Assembly: GCA_033439255.1 (NCBI GenBank) | Contig: JAVRDV010000018.1 | Location: forward strand, 368,863-432,862 | Direction of reading: 5' to 3' | Length of the DNA stretch: 64,000 bases | Source of the DNA: Hericium rajendrae | Taxonomy: Eukaryota; Basidiomycota; Agaricomycetes; Russulales; Hericiaceae | Part shown: piece after piece, positions 1 through 12,189 of the stretch | How the letters are laid out: every line of letters begins with the position of its first letter | Numbering within the stretch: the first letter of the stretch is position 1 | Position numbers and translations under genes: made by a program | The notes under the pieces: generated by a model | Seen by the model: only the letters and a program-made list of their open reading frames with translations | Told to the model about the DNA's origin: nothing | The model's database searches: none

Positions 1-917
1 CAGAAGTGCACCATATTTATAATGTCACATTCTCAGTAGATCCCTGTATCTCGCCTAGTTCAAATAACATGTTCAAATATTGTTATGGCATGTTGCTCAT
101 GCACCTTGGTCATCACAATGACACATCTTTCAATATGATCGAAATTACTTTGATCCCATCAGCCGCACACTCACCGCTCTCCCACATCTTCAACGGCGTT
201 CAATGCTTTGTCTTCATTTTCTGAACATACTCAAAGTAGTATCTTTGTGATTTTTGCTGGATCACACCCTGCTGCATGACAGCCATTGTCCACCGTGGCT
301 CTTCTCATGCCGCCCCTCATGCTGCAGAGTTTGTGCTTGCTGCCCTTGAGGCCACAGAGCGTCGTTCTCGCCGCTATGGGAGGCGCCGCGTTCGTTTTCG
401 CGCCCGCCGTGCTTCTGCTCATGCCGCCCCTGATGCCGCCGCGCCATCCGCCCTTGAGGCCATGGCGCATCTACATGTTCCTACAACATGCTCCAACTAC
501 CTCCCTGTCCACCCTGCCCGTCTCGACGTGTCCTGGCTATGCACCGCTCACGCTGCCAATCCATACGTTGAGGAACAGACTCGCTTTGCGAGTCCGATTG
601 GGACATGCGCGACAGTGTTCAGGCCCTCGCTCAGGCTCATATGTTGGGGAATACACTCGTTTTGCGGGTCTCCTTGGGCATCCCACGTTTCGGTGGTTCG
701 TTGACGAACAGCCTTGCTCTGCAAGTCCATTCCACCCACACCACGAGACGTCACGCCGCCGCCCCGCGCTACGCGCCGCGCGGTGGCCTGCCTGCATCTT
801 CTGCTACGCCTCGTCGTCCGCACCGTCTTTTTCGACACGTCGTCTCTACGTGTCCTGCGTACCATAGTCATACTACCCATGCTCTACGTTGCACCCCTGT
901 TGCATGCCAATGCTCCT
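1..917. repeat. GC-rich degenerate repeat block, no gene
   Basis: No recognisable gene. From about 276 to 900 the sequence is GC-rich and built from repeats: a segment with CTCATGCCGCCCCT followed by CTTGAGGCCA occurs near 305-355 and again near 418-465, and a motif of the type GTTGAGGAACAGACTCG with CTTTGCGAGTCC recurs near 567, 645 and 699. Long open frames here on both strands come from high GC and low complexity; none has a recognisable domain. Confidence 0.6.
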
Positions 918-1461
918 AAGGTAGGCCTCACTCATCATGGGGGACATCACGTGCCGCGGCGATGGACATGCTCGCGCGTCTCCTCCTCACGACCATTTCG
1001 TCTATTGCCTTCCAGTGAATCCCGAAACAGATAATCAGCCTTCACAGGCATTAGAAAATATCTTTCAGAGAACGATCACGAAGTCCGATTAGAATTAGAG
1101 TCGATATTGGTGGAGTAGATACACGATCTTTAAAACGACATCTTTTCTACCTCTCGAGACAGATTGGGGGTTTTCTCCACTAGCAAAACAGATATAAAAG
1201 ATCAGCATCCGTAGAATTGTTATAACGACATCCTCTTCACTGAAAATGTAGTTTATCGGGCTCTATACCGAAAATCTGTAGAGGAAATAGACAATCTTTC
1301 GTTCTGGAGGCCAAATTGGCCTATCCGTTGCGAGAGATATGCTATCTGCACCTCGGGAAAATGAGATAGCACAGATAAAACTTCGTATTATAATTCTTTC
1401 GTCGAGAGACATTCCATCGCCGCGGCACGTGATGTCCCCCATGATAGGTGAGGCCTACCTT
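918..1461. mobile_element. Small inverted-repeat element (MITE-like), 544 bp
   Basis: Two arms of about 50 bp are inverted copies: 918-967 and 1412-1461. Both begin AAGGTAGGCCTCAC and contain GACATCACGTGCCGCGGCGATGG in near-identical form. There is no coding capacity between them, so this is a non-autonomous DNA element or foldback structure. I could not settle a target duplication; flanking bases agree only over 2-3 nt. The arm contains CCGCGG, but the context differs from the giant element's dispersed palindrome. Confidence 0.8.
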
Positions 1462-1463
1462 TA

Positions 1464-1706
1464 TGGTCGCACACGGTCGCAAACGGTCGCAGACGGTCGC
1501 GTTCGGTCCCGAAAGGACCTCTCCTCTCCTGGCATGACGCAGCCGCCGACAGTTCGGACAGACTGGACGGACTGGACGGACTGGACGGATAGGACGCTTC
1601 TGGAAGTCGAACGACCTGTTACATCTGAAATCTGATGTCCAAATTTGGAAATCCAGTTTTCAGTGGCTCGGTGGCTCGGTGGCTCGGTGACTCGGCTCGG
1701 TGCAGC
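1464..1706. repeat. Three short tandem repeats
   Basis: A 10-bp repeat of the type ACGGTCGCA lies at about 1466-1505, a 10-bp repeat of GGACTGGACG at about 1558-1592, and a GGTGGCTC repeat at about 1665-1706. They are ordinary slippage-type minisatellites with no coding signal. Confidence 0.8.
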
Positions 1707-3400
1707 TGAGGCAATTTTTTTACAATGATGTTCTGAGCTTGTGTCGCGCACGGTTAATGGCTTTCAGGAACATCTGAAATGTCAGCGGTGTGTTCTTGCA
1801 TTGTAAAGATATGCCTAAAACAAGATTTGACTCCCATTTTTCAGAGATTTTGCCCCTGAGGCATGAGTTCTGCACCTATCATGGTGGATGAGGGCTTGTC
1901 CAAAAGTGATTGATGAAATGAGGTCCTTCAGACGAGCCAGAAACATTTCTGGCAGATTACAGCCGTTTGCGAAATTATGCGGAATCGCCGTTCGTTTGCA
2001 GCAAGTTTGCAGCGGCGGTGGCGTTCTGTCCACACCGGTCCGGAAATTAGTAAGTAAGCGCAGGTCGGCACCAAAGGCAATCAACGTATGTTGCTGCCGG
2101 ACAGTCGCAGTGCAGCTGTCCTGGATGACCATATTTGTCCTTGATACCACAGTGCAGTGGCTCGGTGCTGGCTCGGTGCTGGCTTGATGTGGTTTTGAGG
2201 CAGTTCCACCACCGCACTATAAGAACTACATGGTATACTGTAATTCCCAAAAAATGTCATGCAGAGGCTACATTAGGTGGATGACAGAATGTCCACAGCT
2301 TGATCCAATCTAAATGCAAGAAAACCCCTCCCAACGCTCCAGCAGCACTTATTCCAGCACAGAGAAATTGACCTACAATTTCCCGAGGTGCTCTCTGGAA
2401 GAGCAAACACCCTTTCGTTGAAACAATTACCTACCTGAAAAGGAGAACTGCAACCTGCCAGCATGAGCTCTGCATATCATCAATGGGCCATCCACTTACC
2501 CATAAGCTTCTGTCGGTTTGATCTTTTTCCATCAGTGCTGCAGCATGACCAAATTCTTGAGAAACAGAGCATCACCCAAATCCTAGCCATAAAGTCTTGT
2601 GGCACAATAGAAAATAAGATGCCTAGAACTGCAACAGTCGTGGGAATCAGAGACGAATGTGCGAACATCATGGCTGGAATGATTTACTTACTTCATTATA
2701 ATCAGCAAAGAAGCGCCTTACGACGAAACACCAACATGCCCCCTTTCTCCTCAACCGTCCACCCTATCAACCCTGAAGATCTCAAACAGCATGAGAGATG
2801 GAAAACCTACCTTGAAGCTTGAACAACAGATGGAAGAAAAACCGACCTTGAACGGAAAACAGAAACTTGACACCGACCTTAGATAACAAGCAGAAACGCG
2901 GAACTGACCTTGAACAGCAGAGGGGAGGACTGTGTTCCTGTTCCCGCCGAGGAGTGCCTCCACCTCATGGGCAGCCAACGTCAGTCTCGACGCATTGGGG
3001 TACGGCCGGGGCGACGTCAGTCTCGACGCACTGCTGCCCAAGGAACGCTTGTAAGATGCGCCTCCTTCCTCACTCAATGAAAGACAGCTGCCGTGCGTCT
3101 GGGGAAACGCAAGGAGCTGGACCCAGGGGCATGCAAGCACGCCTCGAGCCAGAGCTGTTGCACCGGAGCCCACCACCCCCTTCCACCTAGGTCATTTAAC
3201 ATCGCCGCATGCATTCCCAGGTGCATATAGCAACGCGGAACAGCCTTTCCAATCCAACGAGCCAGAACAACGAAGGGCCTTTCGCAGCACTGGGGTCGTG
3301 GAAATGGCGAGTTGCCGTAGGTTGAAGACCGCATCCCCGCCGAAGCGCCGAGCTATTCAACAATTTGGTCACGTGTTACCCAGATCGACAACAACAAACC
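1707..3400. other. Unassigned repeat-flank DNA, no gene seen
   Basis: I see no recognisable gene, RNA or terminal repeat. Open frames are below 145 codons, overlap on both strands and show no known domain. A short direct duplication (GTCAGTCTCGACGCA) occurs at about 2980 and 3017. Confidence 0.5.
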
Positions 3401-3414
3401 AGTTCAGATTGTGC

Positions 3415-3660
3415 AGGTTGTTCGACTTATGGAAGTCCGGGGACATGTCCGGGTTTCTTCCCCCGGACAGTCCGGATCCGGGTTTCGGGGGTTTCCGGCA
3501 AAATTCGGACGTCCGGGAAAAAACCCGGACAGCGTCGCTGTAACCCGGACGTGACATCTGAGATATGATGGTCACATCCTTATGTCAGCTTCCTTGTCCG
3601 GATGCGACCCGCGGGCCCTATTCTTGCGACCCGCCATGCTATAAGGCAAGTCCTCTAATT
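3415..3660. repeat. CGGAC-rich dispersed repeat, copy 1
   Basis: The block is rich in TCCGG/CCGGAC words and ends with a phrase running from GTGACATCTGAGA through GCGACCCGCGGGCCCTATT. The same phrase, with C to T changes (GTGACCCGTGGGGCCTATT), occurs at about 61480-61570 within a similar CGGAC/GTCCG-rich block. The two are diverged copies of one repeat family; the second copy carries mostly transition differences. Confidence 0.7.
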
Positions 3661-3835
3661 TCTTGCCAGTTCTTGCTCGCTTACGGTGCCAAAAATTTGC
3701 TCAACGCTTGCCTCTGTCTCAAGCGCAGACACTGCTGCGGTCTCTATGGTAAGAACGGTACCGACACTGATGCATGCGATGACCATAGGGTTAGTATTCT
3801 TCTTACTACTTCTGCGGCGAACTCTTGGTTGACAT

Positions 3836-4375
3836 GTGGTTGCAGCTAAATTGAGGGCTTCCCCTCCCCTTCGTGCTTTTGCATGTCCTGCCCCCGGCTA
3901 TGTGCCTGGGCATACTCGCCGCTGCCGCTCGCTCTCCGATGCACCTCCTGCCGTGGCTATGAGCCCGTGCGCCTCCCGCACTCGATTATGCAAGCCTCTT
4001 CCTGCGGCATCTCATCCCCCGCCGCCGTTGCCGCATCGCACACTATCAGCACCGTTGGCGCTGCTGCATCACTTGCGAGTGCCACGTGCGGCGTGCCACC
4101 GTTGGGGCCCGTGCGTGGTTGCTACGCACGGTTGCTGGGGCGTTCCGCGTTGCGGCTGATATCATGCGTGGCTTTTGGCATTGCGCGACGCGCGTGGCTG
4201 CTGGCGTGCTGGGGACTGAATGCAGTTGCTGGGGGAGGTACGCCGTGCGCTGTGTGCTGTCCCCGGGGCGCCGCACGCCGCACACGGGTGCTGGGGACCC
4301 GGTGTTGACTGATGCTAGAGGGTGTTGGGGCCCACGAGCGATGCATCATGCATGTTGTATCTCTGTGGCTTAGCG
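3836..4375. repeat. GC-rich low-complexity segment
   Basis: A CG-rich segment with several overlapping open frames on both strands and no recognisable domain. It resembles in style the GC-rich cassettes at 4995-5900, 12.2-13.56 kb and 14.7-15.7 kb. From 4376 to 4990 composition drops to AT-rich sequence in which I see nothing. Confidence 0.5.
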
Positions 4376-4994
4376 AAAAAATTTTAAAGCCTTTGAGAAA
4401 TGTATACGCCGAGTTTCAATTTTTGTGGACTTGAGACCAGGGCTTGAGAGGCGTCTAAAGGCATAGTCCATCCAGCGAAAAACCATGTGTCTACCTAGAT
4501 CCTAAAGATCAGACCCGTTAGAAATTATAAAAAGAAGGTTCGTTACATTAGCGAGATGTGCTGCATGAGACATGCTGCGTGCTGCATAATTGCAGCTCGA
4601 ATCTTGTGCCCGACATGTCCGAGGCTCGATTCGAGCTTGACGCGTTTTGCATGTTTTAGACTTTCTTATCGGTGTCTCAGCATTTCTCGCCTCTATCATA
4701 CTCTATTGATGACAAACTTCGTAGTATATTGTTTTCATACTATATACATCTACTGTATTAATTATAGGTTTTAGATGAATTTAGTTGCTCCTGAAAACCC
4801 TCTTCGACGACGAGGCATCTAGCCTAGTTCGGCAGTTGCCGAACTATGCCTCAAGGTCCGTTGCTTGAACCTCAAGTTCCTCCTCCCATCAACCGGGGAT
4901 GCTGTAGGGCTCAATAGCTCATAAATTCCTAAGTTTTAATTCTCTTCTCCTCTCTACATGGTTTGCTGACGAGCTCTTCATATTTCAGCCCGTA

Positions 4995-5915
4995 AACGTG
5001 CTGACGTGGCACCGCACGCAGCCAGAACGACACCCACCCTCGTCCGCACATTCCCCTCCCCTTGCGCTTGCAAATGCGCCTCCATCATCGCCTGCACATT
5101 CACGCACTCGTGCAGTGCGACACACCGTCCTCACGACGACCCCGCGTGCGCCCTCGCAACCGCCCGTTCACGCCCGGGCCTCCATCTCGACCCAACACCG
5201 CGCTTGCAAATGCGCGTCCGACTTCTCGCACCATAGTCCACATGCGCAAACTACGCGAACGCACTATGCGGCCATGGGTGCGAGCTTCGGATGCACGAGC
5301 ACCTGCAGCACGACAAAGAGCCCAGTGGGGAGAATGTCGATGAGCTGGAGGAGCGCGCTCAGCGGCCACCCGTGCGCGGGGAAGACGAGCAGCGTGCCGC
5401 TGGCGTGCGGAACGCAAATGTGTTCCGCTTATGCACCCAGGAGGGCCGGCGAGCCGAAGAACAGCGAGAGCTGTAGGGAAGTCGCCAGTAAGAAGTCGCC
5501 AGTACGCAAGACCGCGCGCTCGCAACCCCTCGTCATCAAAGTCCTCGGGTTCGCCCGCGCATGCTGCACGAGGTAATCTCATCCCCACCCCTGCCACGCC
5601 ATGTCCATGTCCACGTCGACGCGTTCGCGTTCGTGTGTGCGTTGGCCAACTGCGACGCACGCCCCATCGCGTAGCGACGACCCGCGGACGCACACGACAC
5701 CCTCAAGACACCCTCCACCGCCTGCGCCCTCCACCGGCTCCGCAACTATACCCTCCGGCGCCGGCGCTGGCGCCCGCACCCCGGCTCCTTGCGTACACTT
5801 CCCACTCCCCTGCGCACGCGTCCCAGCCCATACCCCCCGCTCCGTGCGCACGCGCTCCAGCCCCGCCGCCCAACCCCATGGCCGCGTGTCCCATCCCTGC
5901 GTACATACGCATACC
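4995..5915. repeat. GC-rich low-complexity cassette
   Basis: About 900 bp of strongly CpG-rich sequence between AT-rich flanks. All six frames give overlapping open frames up to about 195 codons with Ala/Pro/Arg/Thr-biased composition and no domain, so I treat none as a gene. From 5916 to 6118 the sequence is AT-rich with no feature. Confidence 0.5.
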
Positions 5916-6118
5916 GTTTATTCTGAGCTGTGTACAGGTACTTCCATATATATAAGTTAGGTCAATCCGTAGGCACATGTGAATGTGTAGGCACTCGATG
6001 TATTCATTTCTATGCCTATGGACATATAGAAAAGCATACAGATCTATTGATAAGTGTAACGAACAGATGTGACCGCGAAGACAGATGAGAAGCTATTGTG
6101 ATGACGTATGGTAAGTAC

Positions 6119-6240
6119 TGCTGCAAAAGCTACTTAAGTCGAGTGCAGCGAGACGGGAGCTTTTGCGAGGGCTAGCTAAGTGCTGCAAAAGTTTAAGTCG
6201 AGCGCAGCGAGACGGGAAACTTTTGCGAGGGCTATCTAAG
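6119..6240. repeat. Tandem 60-62 bp hairpin repeat at DIRS-like 5' end
   Basis: Two adjacent units, 6119-6180 and 6181-6240, share TGCTGCAAAAG, then AAGTCGAG, GCAGCGAGACGGGA, then CTTTTGCGAGGGCT. Each unit folds on itself because GCAAAAGCT or GCAAAAGTTT pairs with AGCTTTTGC or AAACTTTTGC. Such short repeats just upstream of the reverse transcriptase frame are a plausible terminal repeat of the retroelement, but I found no matching copy downstream because the 3' end is missing. Confidence 0.6.
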
Positions 6241-6377
6241 GCAAATAGAGCCAAGCAACAGCGCGGCGAGGACAGTCGCTAACCGCCCGCTCGTCGCGCG
6301 CTTCAACGCTCAGCACCCCGGCTCTCTCACCAACGTTAGGGACGAGAAACTCGGTTTCTGCGTTTCCTTCAACGTCC

Positions 6378-8738
6378 ATGGAGCCGAAAAGTGCAAGCCC
6401 GGTAGTCATATCACTAGCGTCAAGCATGCCTGCTCGATCTGCGGCAACGACCGTCATCACGCAGGCGCCTGCTCGGTCTGATTCGTCCGACAATTCAATT
6501 TCCACTCCTCTTTGCACGCTTCGTCTCCCGTTCGACACATCGCATTTGACACCAAAGTTATCAACTGTTTCCTCGATTTCTGACCGCATCATCGACCGCA
6601 TCGTATGCCCGTATAATGCAGATGCCTTTGAGCTCTTCATGGATCAATTTCACCTCACGAATCGTTACCCTCATCTCGTTCATAGCCTGCGTTCAGGCTT
6701 CGCCATTGGAGTTCCGGATTCCATACTTGCCGACCCGATCATCCCTCCTTATCGTCCTTCAGACCAAGATATCCACATACACCAGTATTTGCAAGAGGAG
6801 ATTCTCGCTGAGCGCATGAGCGGCCCTTTCACACGCGAGGAGATGGAGACGATGTGCGGGGGCGATTTCGCCGCGTGCCCCGTACATGTCGTCATCACGC
6901 AGGACGAGGATGGCAAGGTCAAGCGTCGCACCGTGCGTGACATCTCGAAGAAGGGTGACGTGGGCTATGCAGTGAACGACTTGCTTGACTCTGATGATTT
7001 CCCTACGCGATGGGGAACAGCAACTGAGATGGCAGAAATAGTGAGTCCTCTCTTTCGCTTTCACATACTTATTTCTTTGTTAGATCTATTCTTATCGACT
7101 GCTTGAACATCTTGTTCCATTTTTTTCGAATCTTGCATGGTCTCACGGACCCTCTGCGTGTATTTATCGAACTCGTGGTTTCGGGCGAGTTCAGGTGACA
7201 CATGACAATTTCGTCAATCTTCGCGCGGATGCGCTATGGGATCGGACTCGTTGGGGTGCCGATGCCCGTGTACATATGCATACATGACATCTCGCGGAGA
7301 TGATCATTGTGATGCGAGCGTGCGGTGCGCGCTGGGATCGGGCTACGATGTAGTACCGATGCCCATATGATCTCTTCGCGACATCTGGTATAGATGGCTG
7401 GCGACGCTGGCGCAAGAGCGTCGAGCATGGCGATTGTCGTGCTACGGCCGGCGATTCGGTCCTTGGGATGCATCGACTTCATCTTGTCGATTGTTATTGG
7501 GCGCTGACGGCGCGCCGATCTCGCAGGTTGCGAATGCTCCGGCAGGAGCGCAGGCGGCGACTCTCGACGTCGAGAAGGCATATCGCACGATCCCGATAAA
7601 GTCGGACGACAAAACATTTCTTGTCGTGGCACACAGGAACTTGTTTTGGCTGGATCACGTTGCTCCCTTTGGCTTGACGACGTCCTCTGGTCTGCAAGGC
7701 GAGGTTGCGGATGCCACTATTGATATCTGGGAATGCGCCGGCGTCGCTCCATCGCTCAAATGGGTGGATGATTTTAACATCTTTCGTTTTCCCATATTGT
7801 GGTTCATCGATGATCTCGGCGTTCCGGTTTACACCTATGCGTACGACCGGGAAGGCACAAAATCTCTCATTTCTGCGCTTCAGGTGCCATGGCACGTGTC
7901 GAAAGGGCAAGAATTTGCCTCGACAGTGGTTTACGTCGGTTTCCTTTGGGACATTGCAGCGAAAACAGTTTAAGTTGCTGATCATAAACTTCTTCGACTT
8001 TGCCAGAAACTCGAAAAGTTCATCGCGCTGGCTGAAAGCGCAAAGGTCTCGTTGAAGGATTCTCAGAGCATCAACGGCTCCTTGAATCATGTTGCGTTTG
8101 TATACCCTTACAGCAGGGCGTACCTCACATCTCTTGCCAACTTCATAACCGACTTCACACTTATTCCTCGAGGCCGACCTCTTCTGTGTTATGCAAGACC
8201 CTCATTGTTAACGGATCTTCGATGGTGGCTTCACGAATTCGCAACGGCTCCGCGGATCAGGTCTTTGAGCCCGCGAGGTCCTCGAAGTGACCTCGATATT
8301 TGGGTTGATGCCTCGACCGACTGGGGCGTCGGAATCGTTGTCGACGCCGGCTTCGCAGCTTGGCGCTGGGCTCCTGGTTGGAACGTCGGCGTGGGGCGCG
8401 ACATAGGCTGGGGGGAAGCGATTGCAGTTGAACTGGCGGTTTTACAGGTCGAGGCCTTGGGCGTTCGGAACGCGGAAGTCCTTATCCACAGCGATAACCA
8501 AGGGGTTATTGGCGCCTTCCAACGTGGCCGCAGTCGCAACTGGTTGGTTAACCAGTGCATTCGACGAGTCAATCTGGTTAGCGTCTCCACCAATATTTCG
8601 TTCGTTTTCGAATATGTCGAGTCGGCGGTGAATCTGGCTGATCCCATCTCGCGCGGAGTCGGGGTTCCAGAGTTCCACCCGATCTTGGACGTCGTGCCTC
8701 TGCCCGAGGCTCTTATCAAGTCATTCCTTGATGAATAG
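6378..8738 (+). pseudogene. DIRS-like reverse transcriptase / RNase H, one stop
   Basis: Exon 1 (6378-7040) gives the RT finger region with RRTVRDIS followed by VND. Joining across a 486-nt intron (GT at 7041, AG at 7525-7526) continues in frame into APAGAQAATLDVEKAYRTIP, the motif A aspartate region, then WVDD (motif C; the usual Y is W, as often in DIRS elements). RNase H follows near 8310-8650 with DIWVDAS, an E in WGEAIAVEL and HSDNQG as acidic residues. A TAA at 7971-7973 interrupts the frame before VADHK; CAA to TAA would explain it. The 486-nt intron is long for this genome, so an insertion within an originally short intron is possible. Confidence 0.8.
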
Positions 8739-8797
8739 TACGTCTTCGTCATCATCGTCCGCCTTTGCGGACGTCCTCACTGAGGTGGTGTTACCTG

Positions 8798-9427
8798 AGC
8801 CGCAGTGGTCCCATAAGTTACTATCTTGCCACTATAGTGGTAGAGAGATAGTGTCTTTATCCAGTGGGTAGTAACTTTATCAGTACATAGTAACTTTACT
8901 AGAAAAGTAGGTTGAAAGTAACTTTCTTAGTAAGCCTAAAATTAAAAATTTCGAAAATTGGGTGTAACAAGGATTGAACCTTGAACCTTATGTTAAGGTA
9001 ACTTTAACCATTACACTAAATGGCCATGTTGTTTTTATAAATTTAGTTACTTTTATATCTAATCTAATATAACTTTTTATTAGTTTCAAGACAGAAAAAC
9101 ACGTTCCCTGCCAACCTACCAACCCCAACCCAACCACCAACCTCAACCAACCCAACCCAGCTCAACCTCAACTCCAACTCAACCCATCCCAACCTCAACC
9201 AGGTGACCTCAAATAAGGCTTTGTTGAAACAATGTTAATTCCTTTGTGGTGTAGTGGTTGATGACATGCTTTATAATAGAACAAAGTTACTATAGTTACT
9301 TTGATACTACTATTGATAAAGTTACTATTGTACACTTTTAATAGACAAGATACTACCCACTGGATAAAGACACTATGCTTTACCACTATTAATGGTGGTA
9401 TAGTAACTTAAGTAACCTCTACAGTTG
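8798..9427. mobile_element. 630-bp inverted-repeat element inside the DIRS copy
   Basis: The arms near 8811-8880 and 9342-9413 are inverted imperfect copies sharing TAAGTTACTAT and, further in, AGTGTCTTTATCCAGTGGGT. An exact 8-bp direct repeat GTTACCTG lies at 8790-8797 and 9428-9435, consistent with a target duplication. The inner arm starts resemble hAT termini (CAGTGGT and TAGAGGT), but those do not abut the 8-bp repeat, so the superfamily is unsure. There is no coding capacity. The interior holds an AACC-rich stretch at about 9113-9200. Confidence 0.75.
8961..9028 (-). other. tRNA-like sequence with A and B boxes
   Basis: Read on the minus strand, TTAGTGTAATGGTTAA matches an RNA polymerase III A box and GGTTCAATCC matches a B box at tRNA-like spacing, with ACCT/AGGT able to form an anticodon stem. 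The acceptor ends do not pair, so this is not a working tRNA gene; a tRNA-derived SINE head or relic is more likely. A second A-box-like stretch, TGGTGTAGTGGTTGA, lies at about 9246-9260 on the plus strand. Confidence 0.4.
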
Positions 9428-9458
9428 GTTACCTGCAGAGAGTCGCTCGGGCGGCTGT

Positions 9459-10493
9459 TTGGTGGCACTTCCGCGTACCTCAGGAGAGCGAAGGATTCGG
9501 GCTAAGAAGCCCAAGGCAGGAAATAGTTATATTGCTTCGGAGTATCATCCTCTTGTTCCCGCTCGTGATCGCCTTCTTTTATGGACTTCTCCCCATGGAC
9601 TTTTACACGCCGCGCAATCACGCGCTCTTCTCTCTTCACCTGCATATGATCGTCTTCAACTAGTCAAGCTTTCTTCTGTCGAACCAAACACGCGCGAAGT
9701 GTACGGCGCGGGCCTTTTACGATTCACACAGTATTGTGATACTTTTAACATTTTGGAATCTCAGCGCATGCCGGCTTCTGATACTCTTCTGGCGGGATTT
9801 GTCGCGGCTGGTGCTGGCAAAGTCGGTTCCGCGCAACAATGGATTAGCGGGCTCGAATTATGGCACAAGATGTGTGGTGCTCCATGGCAAGGTTCTGGAG
9901 AACTCAAGGCAGCTCTCGCGGGTGTCAAGAAACTGGCTCCCAATTCATCGCATCGCCCTCCTCATCCTCCGGTGACTTATCAACATATGTGTGCCCTTGT
10001 CGACGGGCTTGACTTTTCCAACACGCTTGATTCATCTATCTGGGCTGTAGCAGCTGTTGCTTTCTGGTCTTGCTGTCGCTTGGGAGAGCTTATTGTTGTC
10101 TCTGGTTCTGATTTTGATGCGAGACGTCATGCGACGCGTGGTTCTCCGTTGACGTTTGGTCAAGCGCGGGATGGTACTCGTTATGCGACGTTACACATTC
10201 CCTTTTCCAAGACTACAGGCACTATCGGCGCTGATATTTCCATCACGAACATTCCCGACCGATTATCCCCTTTACAGGCGTTGGAGTATCACCTTGCGGT
10301 CAACGTCAATATCTCCTCGTCGGCGCCTTTATTTGCCTTTGCGCAGGATGATTCTTGGCTCCCCTTGACGAAGGATATCTTCTTGCAGCGGTACAATATG
10401 GTTTGGAAGCAGGCAGGTTTGGACAGCATCTCAGGTGGTCATAGCTTTCGCATTGGAGGTGCGACGGAGTTGTTACTGAGAGGTGTCCCTCCC
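9459..10493 (+). pseudogene. DIRS-like tyrosine recombinase, 3' truncated
   Basis: About 345 codons of a tyrosine recombinase. A core-binding region with TREVYGAGLLRFTQYC lies near residues 75-90, then WSCCRLGEL with the first catalytic Arg, a KTT turn, and GHSFRIGGATELLLRG with the HxxR pair. The homology ends at GVPP (about 10493), where the sequence switches to an unrelated TGGCAATTG-type repeat, so the catalytic Tyr region is missing. Start codon is a guess because the upstream joint was changed by the 630-bp insertion. Confidence 0.85.
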
Positions 10494-10690
10494 GGCGGCC
10501 ATCAGGAAAAACCACTGTGGCAATAACCGCACAATTGTCACAGCTTGTGGCAAGTGTGGCAATTGCTACGTTTTTGCCTCTCTGGTAATTGAATGGCAAT
10601 TGCTAGTAATGTACCACAGAGCTGGAGAGGCCGACAAGACAATCACGATAGGATTCATTGACTCCTTAGAATTAAATCATAGGTAGTAAA
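10494..10690. repeat. TGGCAATTG-type repeat fragment
   Basis: The sequence contains TGTGGCAA and GGCAATTGCTA words; similar words (TGGCAATTGATGGCAATTG, GTGGCAAGTTGTGGCAATTG) occur at about 59690-59945. This points to a shared repeat family whose insertion or recombination removed the recombinase end. The last eight bases (10683-10690, GTAGTAAA) are the target duplication of the next element. Confidence 0.5.
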
Positions 10691-10825
10691 TAAGGCTCCA
10701 ACCATTTTATTTACATTTACTGAAAATTCTAATAAAAATGGTAAATAGTATGTAGATAGTAAATAGATAGTAAATAAACAGTATAAATGGTTGAAGAAGT
10801 GTTCAAATTATTCCAGTCTAAGCAA

Positions 10826-11120
10826 GGCTATGACATCTGAGAAATTTAACAGTGGTATATAGCACTATGTAACCTATATAGCTCTGATAGGGCCATAGCA
10901 GTCTCCTTTTCTACATAGCACTCTATAGCAGCAAGACAATCTATATAGAGCTATCATAGCACTCTATAGCAGTAAGACAATCTATACAGAGCTATCATAG
11001 CTATCATAGGGTAAGGTAGTAACTATCATAGTCATCATGGTTATCTGTTATAAGATGATAACTATCATAACTGCCATAGCATATGATGATTATTATAGCT
11101 ATATCAGCTATGTGGTATAT
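10826..11120. repeat. TATAGC / GCTATCATAGC repeat cluster
   Basis: Dense short repeats around TATAGC, ATAGCACTCTATAGC and AGCTATCATAGC. The same family, in the same order after ACATCTGAGAAAT, occurs at about 63470-63790, and looser copies lie at 13690-13870 and 22560-22760. They look like subterminal repeats of an AT-rich DNA transposon family. From 11120 to about 11750 the sequence is purine/AT-rich with nothing coding. Confidence 0.6.
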
Positions 11121-12189
11121 CCTTAGTATCATATTATATGTAGCTAGTTAGACTACTATTGACTCTATATCATCTTCATCAACAATGTTACTCAAAAGAT
11201 GCTATAAACTCATCAATAAAATAAAATAATTAGATCACATCTGAGACATTCAAAACATCGAAAATTTAGAAGCATTATATTTCAAGTAATATTTAATTAT
11301 AGTACATCTACAAATAGTACTAACAAATCTATGATACACTATAAGATATGATAAGACTATTAGATAAAGATAAGATAAGATAAAAGATAAGATAAAGATA
11401 AAACTTACTATCAAGATAAGAAAAAGCGAAAATGATCTACAAAAAAAAGTCAACAAATTAGTATTACAAAATAAAATAAAAACATAAGGCTTACCTAAGG
11501 AAATAAAAGCGAAAATGCCAAGCTTGCAAAGAACAATAGGGTTAAAAGCATTCAAACAATATAACAACATACCAAAGAAAATAAAAAAGCGAAAATGCTA
11601 AGGTCACAAATAACATAAGGATAGAGACAATAAAACAATATAACAACTTACCAAACATAAGAAAGTTAAAGCAAAAGAGGGAGAGATAACGAAAGACGAG
11701 AGATGGTAGTGGTAAGGAAAAGAGAGAGAAAGCGAGTCGTGCACACCTTATATAGATGTGGCGAGCGGAGCGCCAAATATGGGTGACGCGACTCGGCCCG
11801 GGTGCTGCCGGATGCTGCATCAGAGGCTAAGGCGGCAGATTTTCTTAAGTTCGTATCACTGCCCGGTAGCCTGTAGTACAGTAGCTAGGTATATAGCTGA
11901 TTCAATCGAATTATATTGATGAATTGTATACAGTCTCTTTTTCTTAGATTTGTTGCTATTTTATCTGATTTATAAAGTTCGAGACATTCGAACTCGCACG
12001 TGTTTGGTGGCTGAACCACCGAAACGCGCGTCGAAGTTCAAATATTCGACACGACTCCTCCCACCACCACTCCCCTCCCTCTCCTCTTCCTCTCCCTCTG
12101 TCTCTCCCGTCAAACCGAACACCGAAGGAGGGTAGCGGGATGCCGAGGGCCCCGCAGGTGAGTAAAAAAAGAACTCTTTATCTCCTTTT

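Larger units (their letters stand above)
6119..10493 (+). mobile_element. DIRS-like retroelement (RT, RNase H, tyrosine recombinase), broken
   Basis: The order reverse transcriptase, RNase H, tyrosine recombinase on one strand defines the DIRS group, which integrates by a recombinase rather than an integrase. The copy is not functional as it stands: there is an in-frame TAA in the RT, a 630-bp inverted-repeat element between RNase H and the recombinase, and the recombinase ends abruptly at about 10493 before its catalytic Tyr. No gag-like frame was recognised upstream. Confidence 0.85.

Noticed and set aside
5100-5693. 197-codon minus-strand frame in the GC-rich block at 5 kb
   Set aside because: Overlapped by equally long frames in other phases; Arg/Ala-rich without domain, and flanks look like repeat DNA.
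9113-9200. Telomere-like repeat (CAACC-rich), and its counterpart at 61692-61822
   Set aside because: The units are irregular CCAACC/GGTTGGG, not the fungal TTAGGG repeat.
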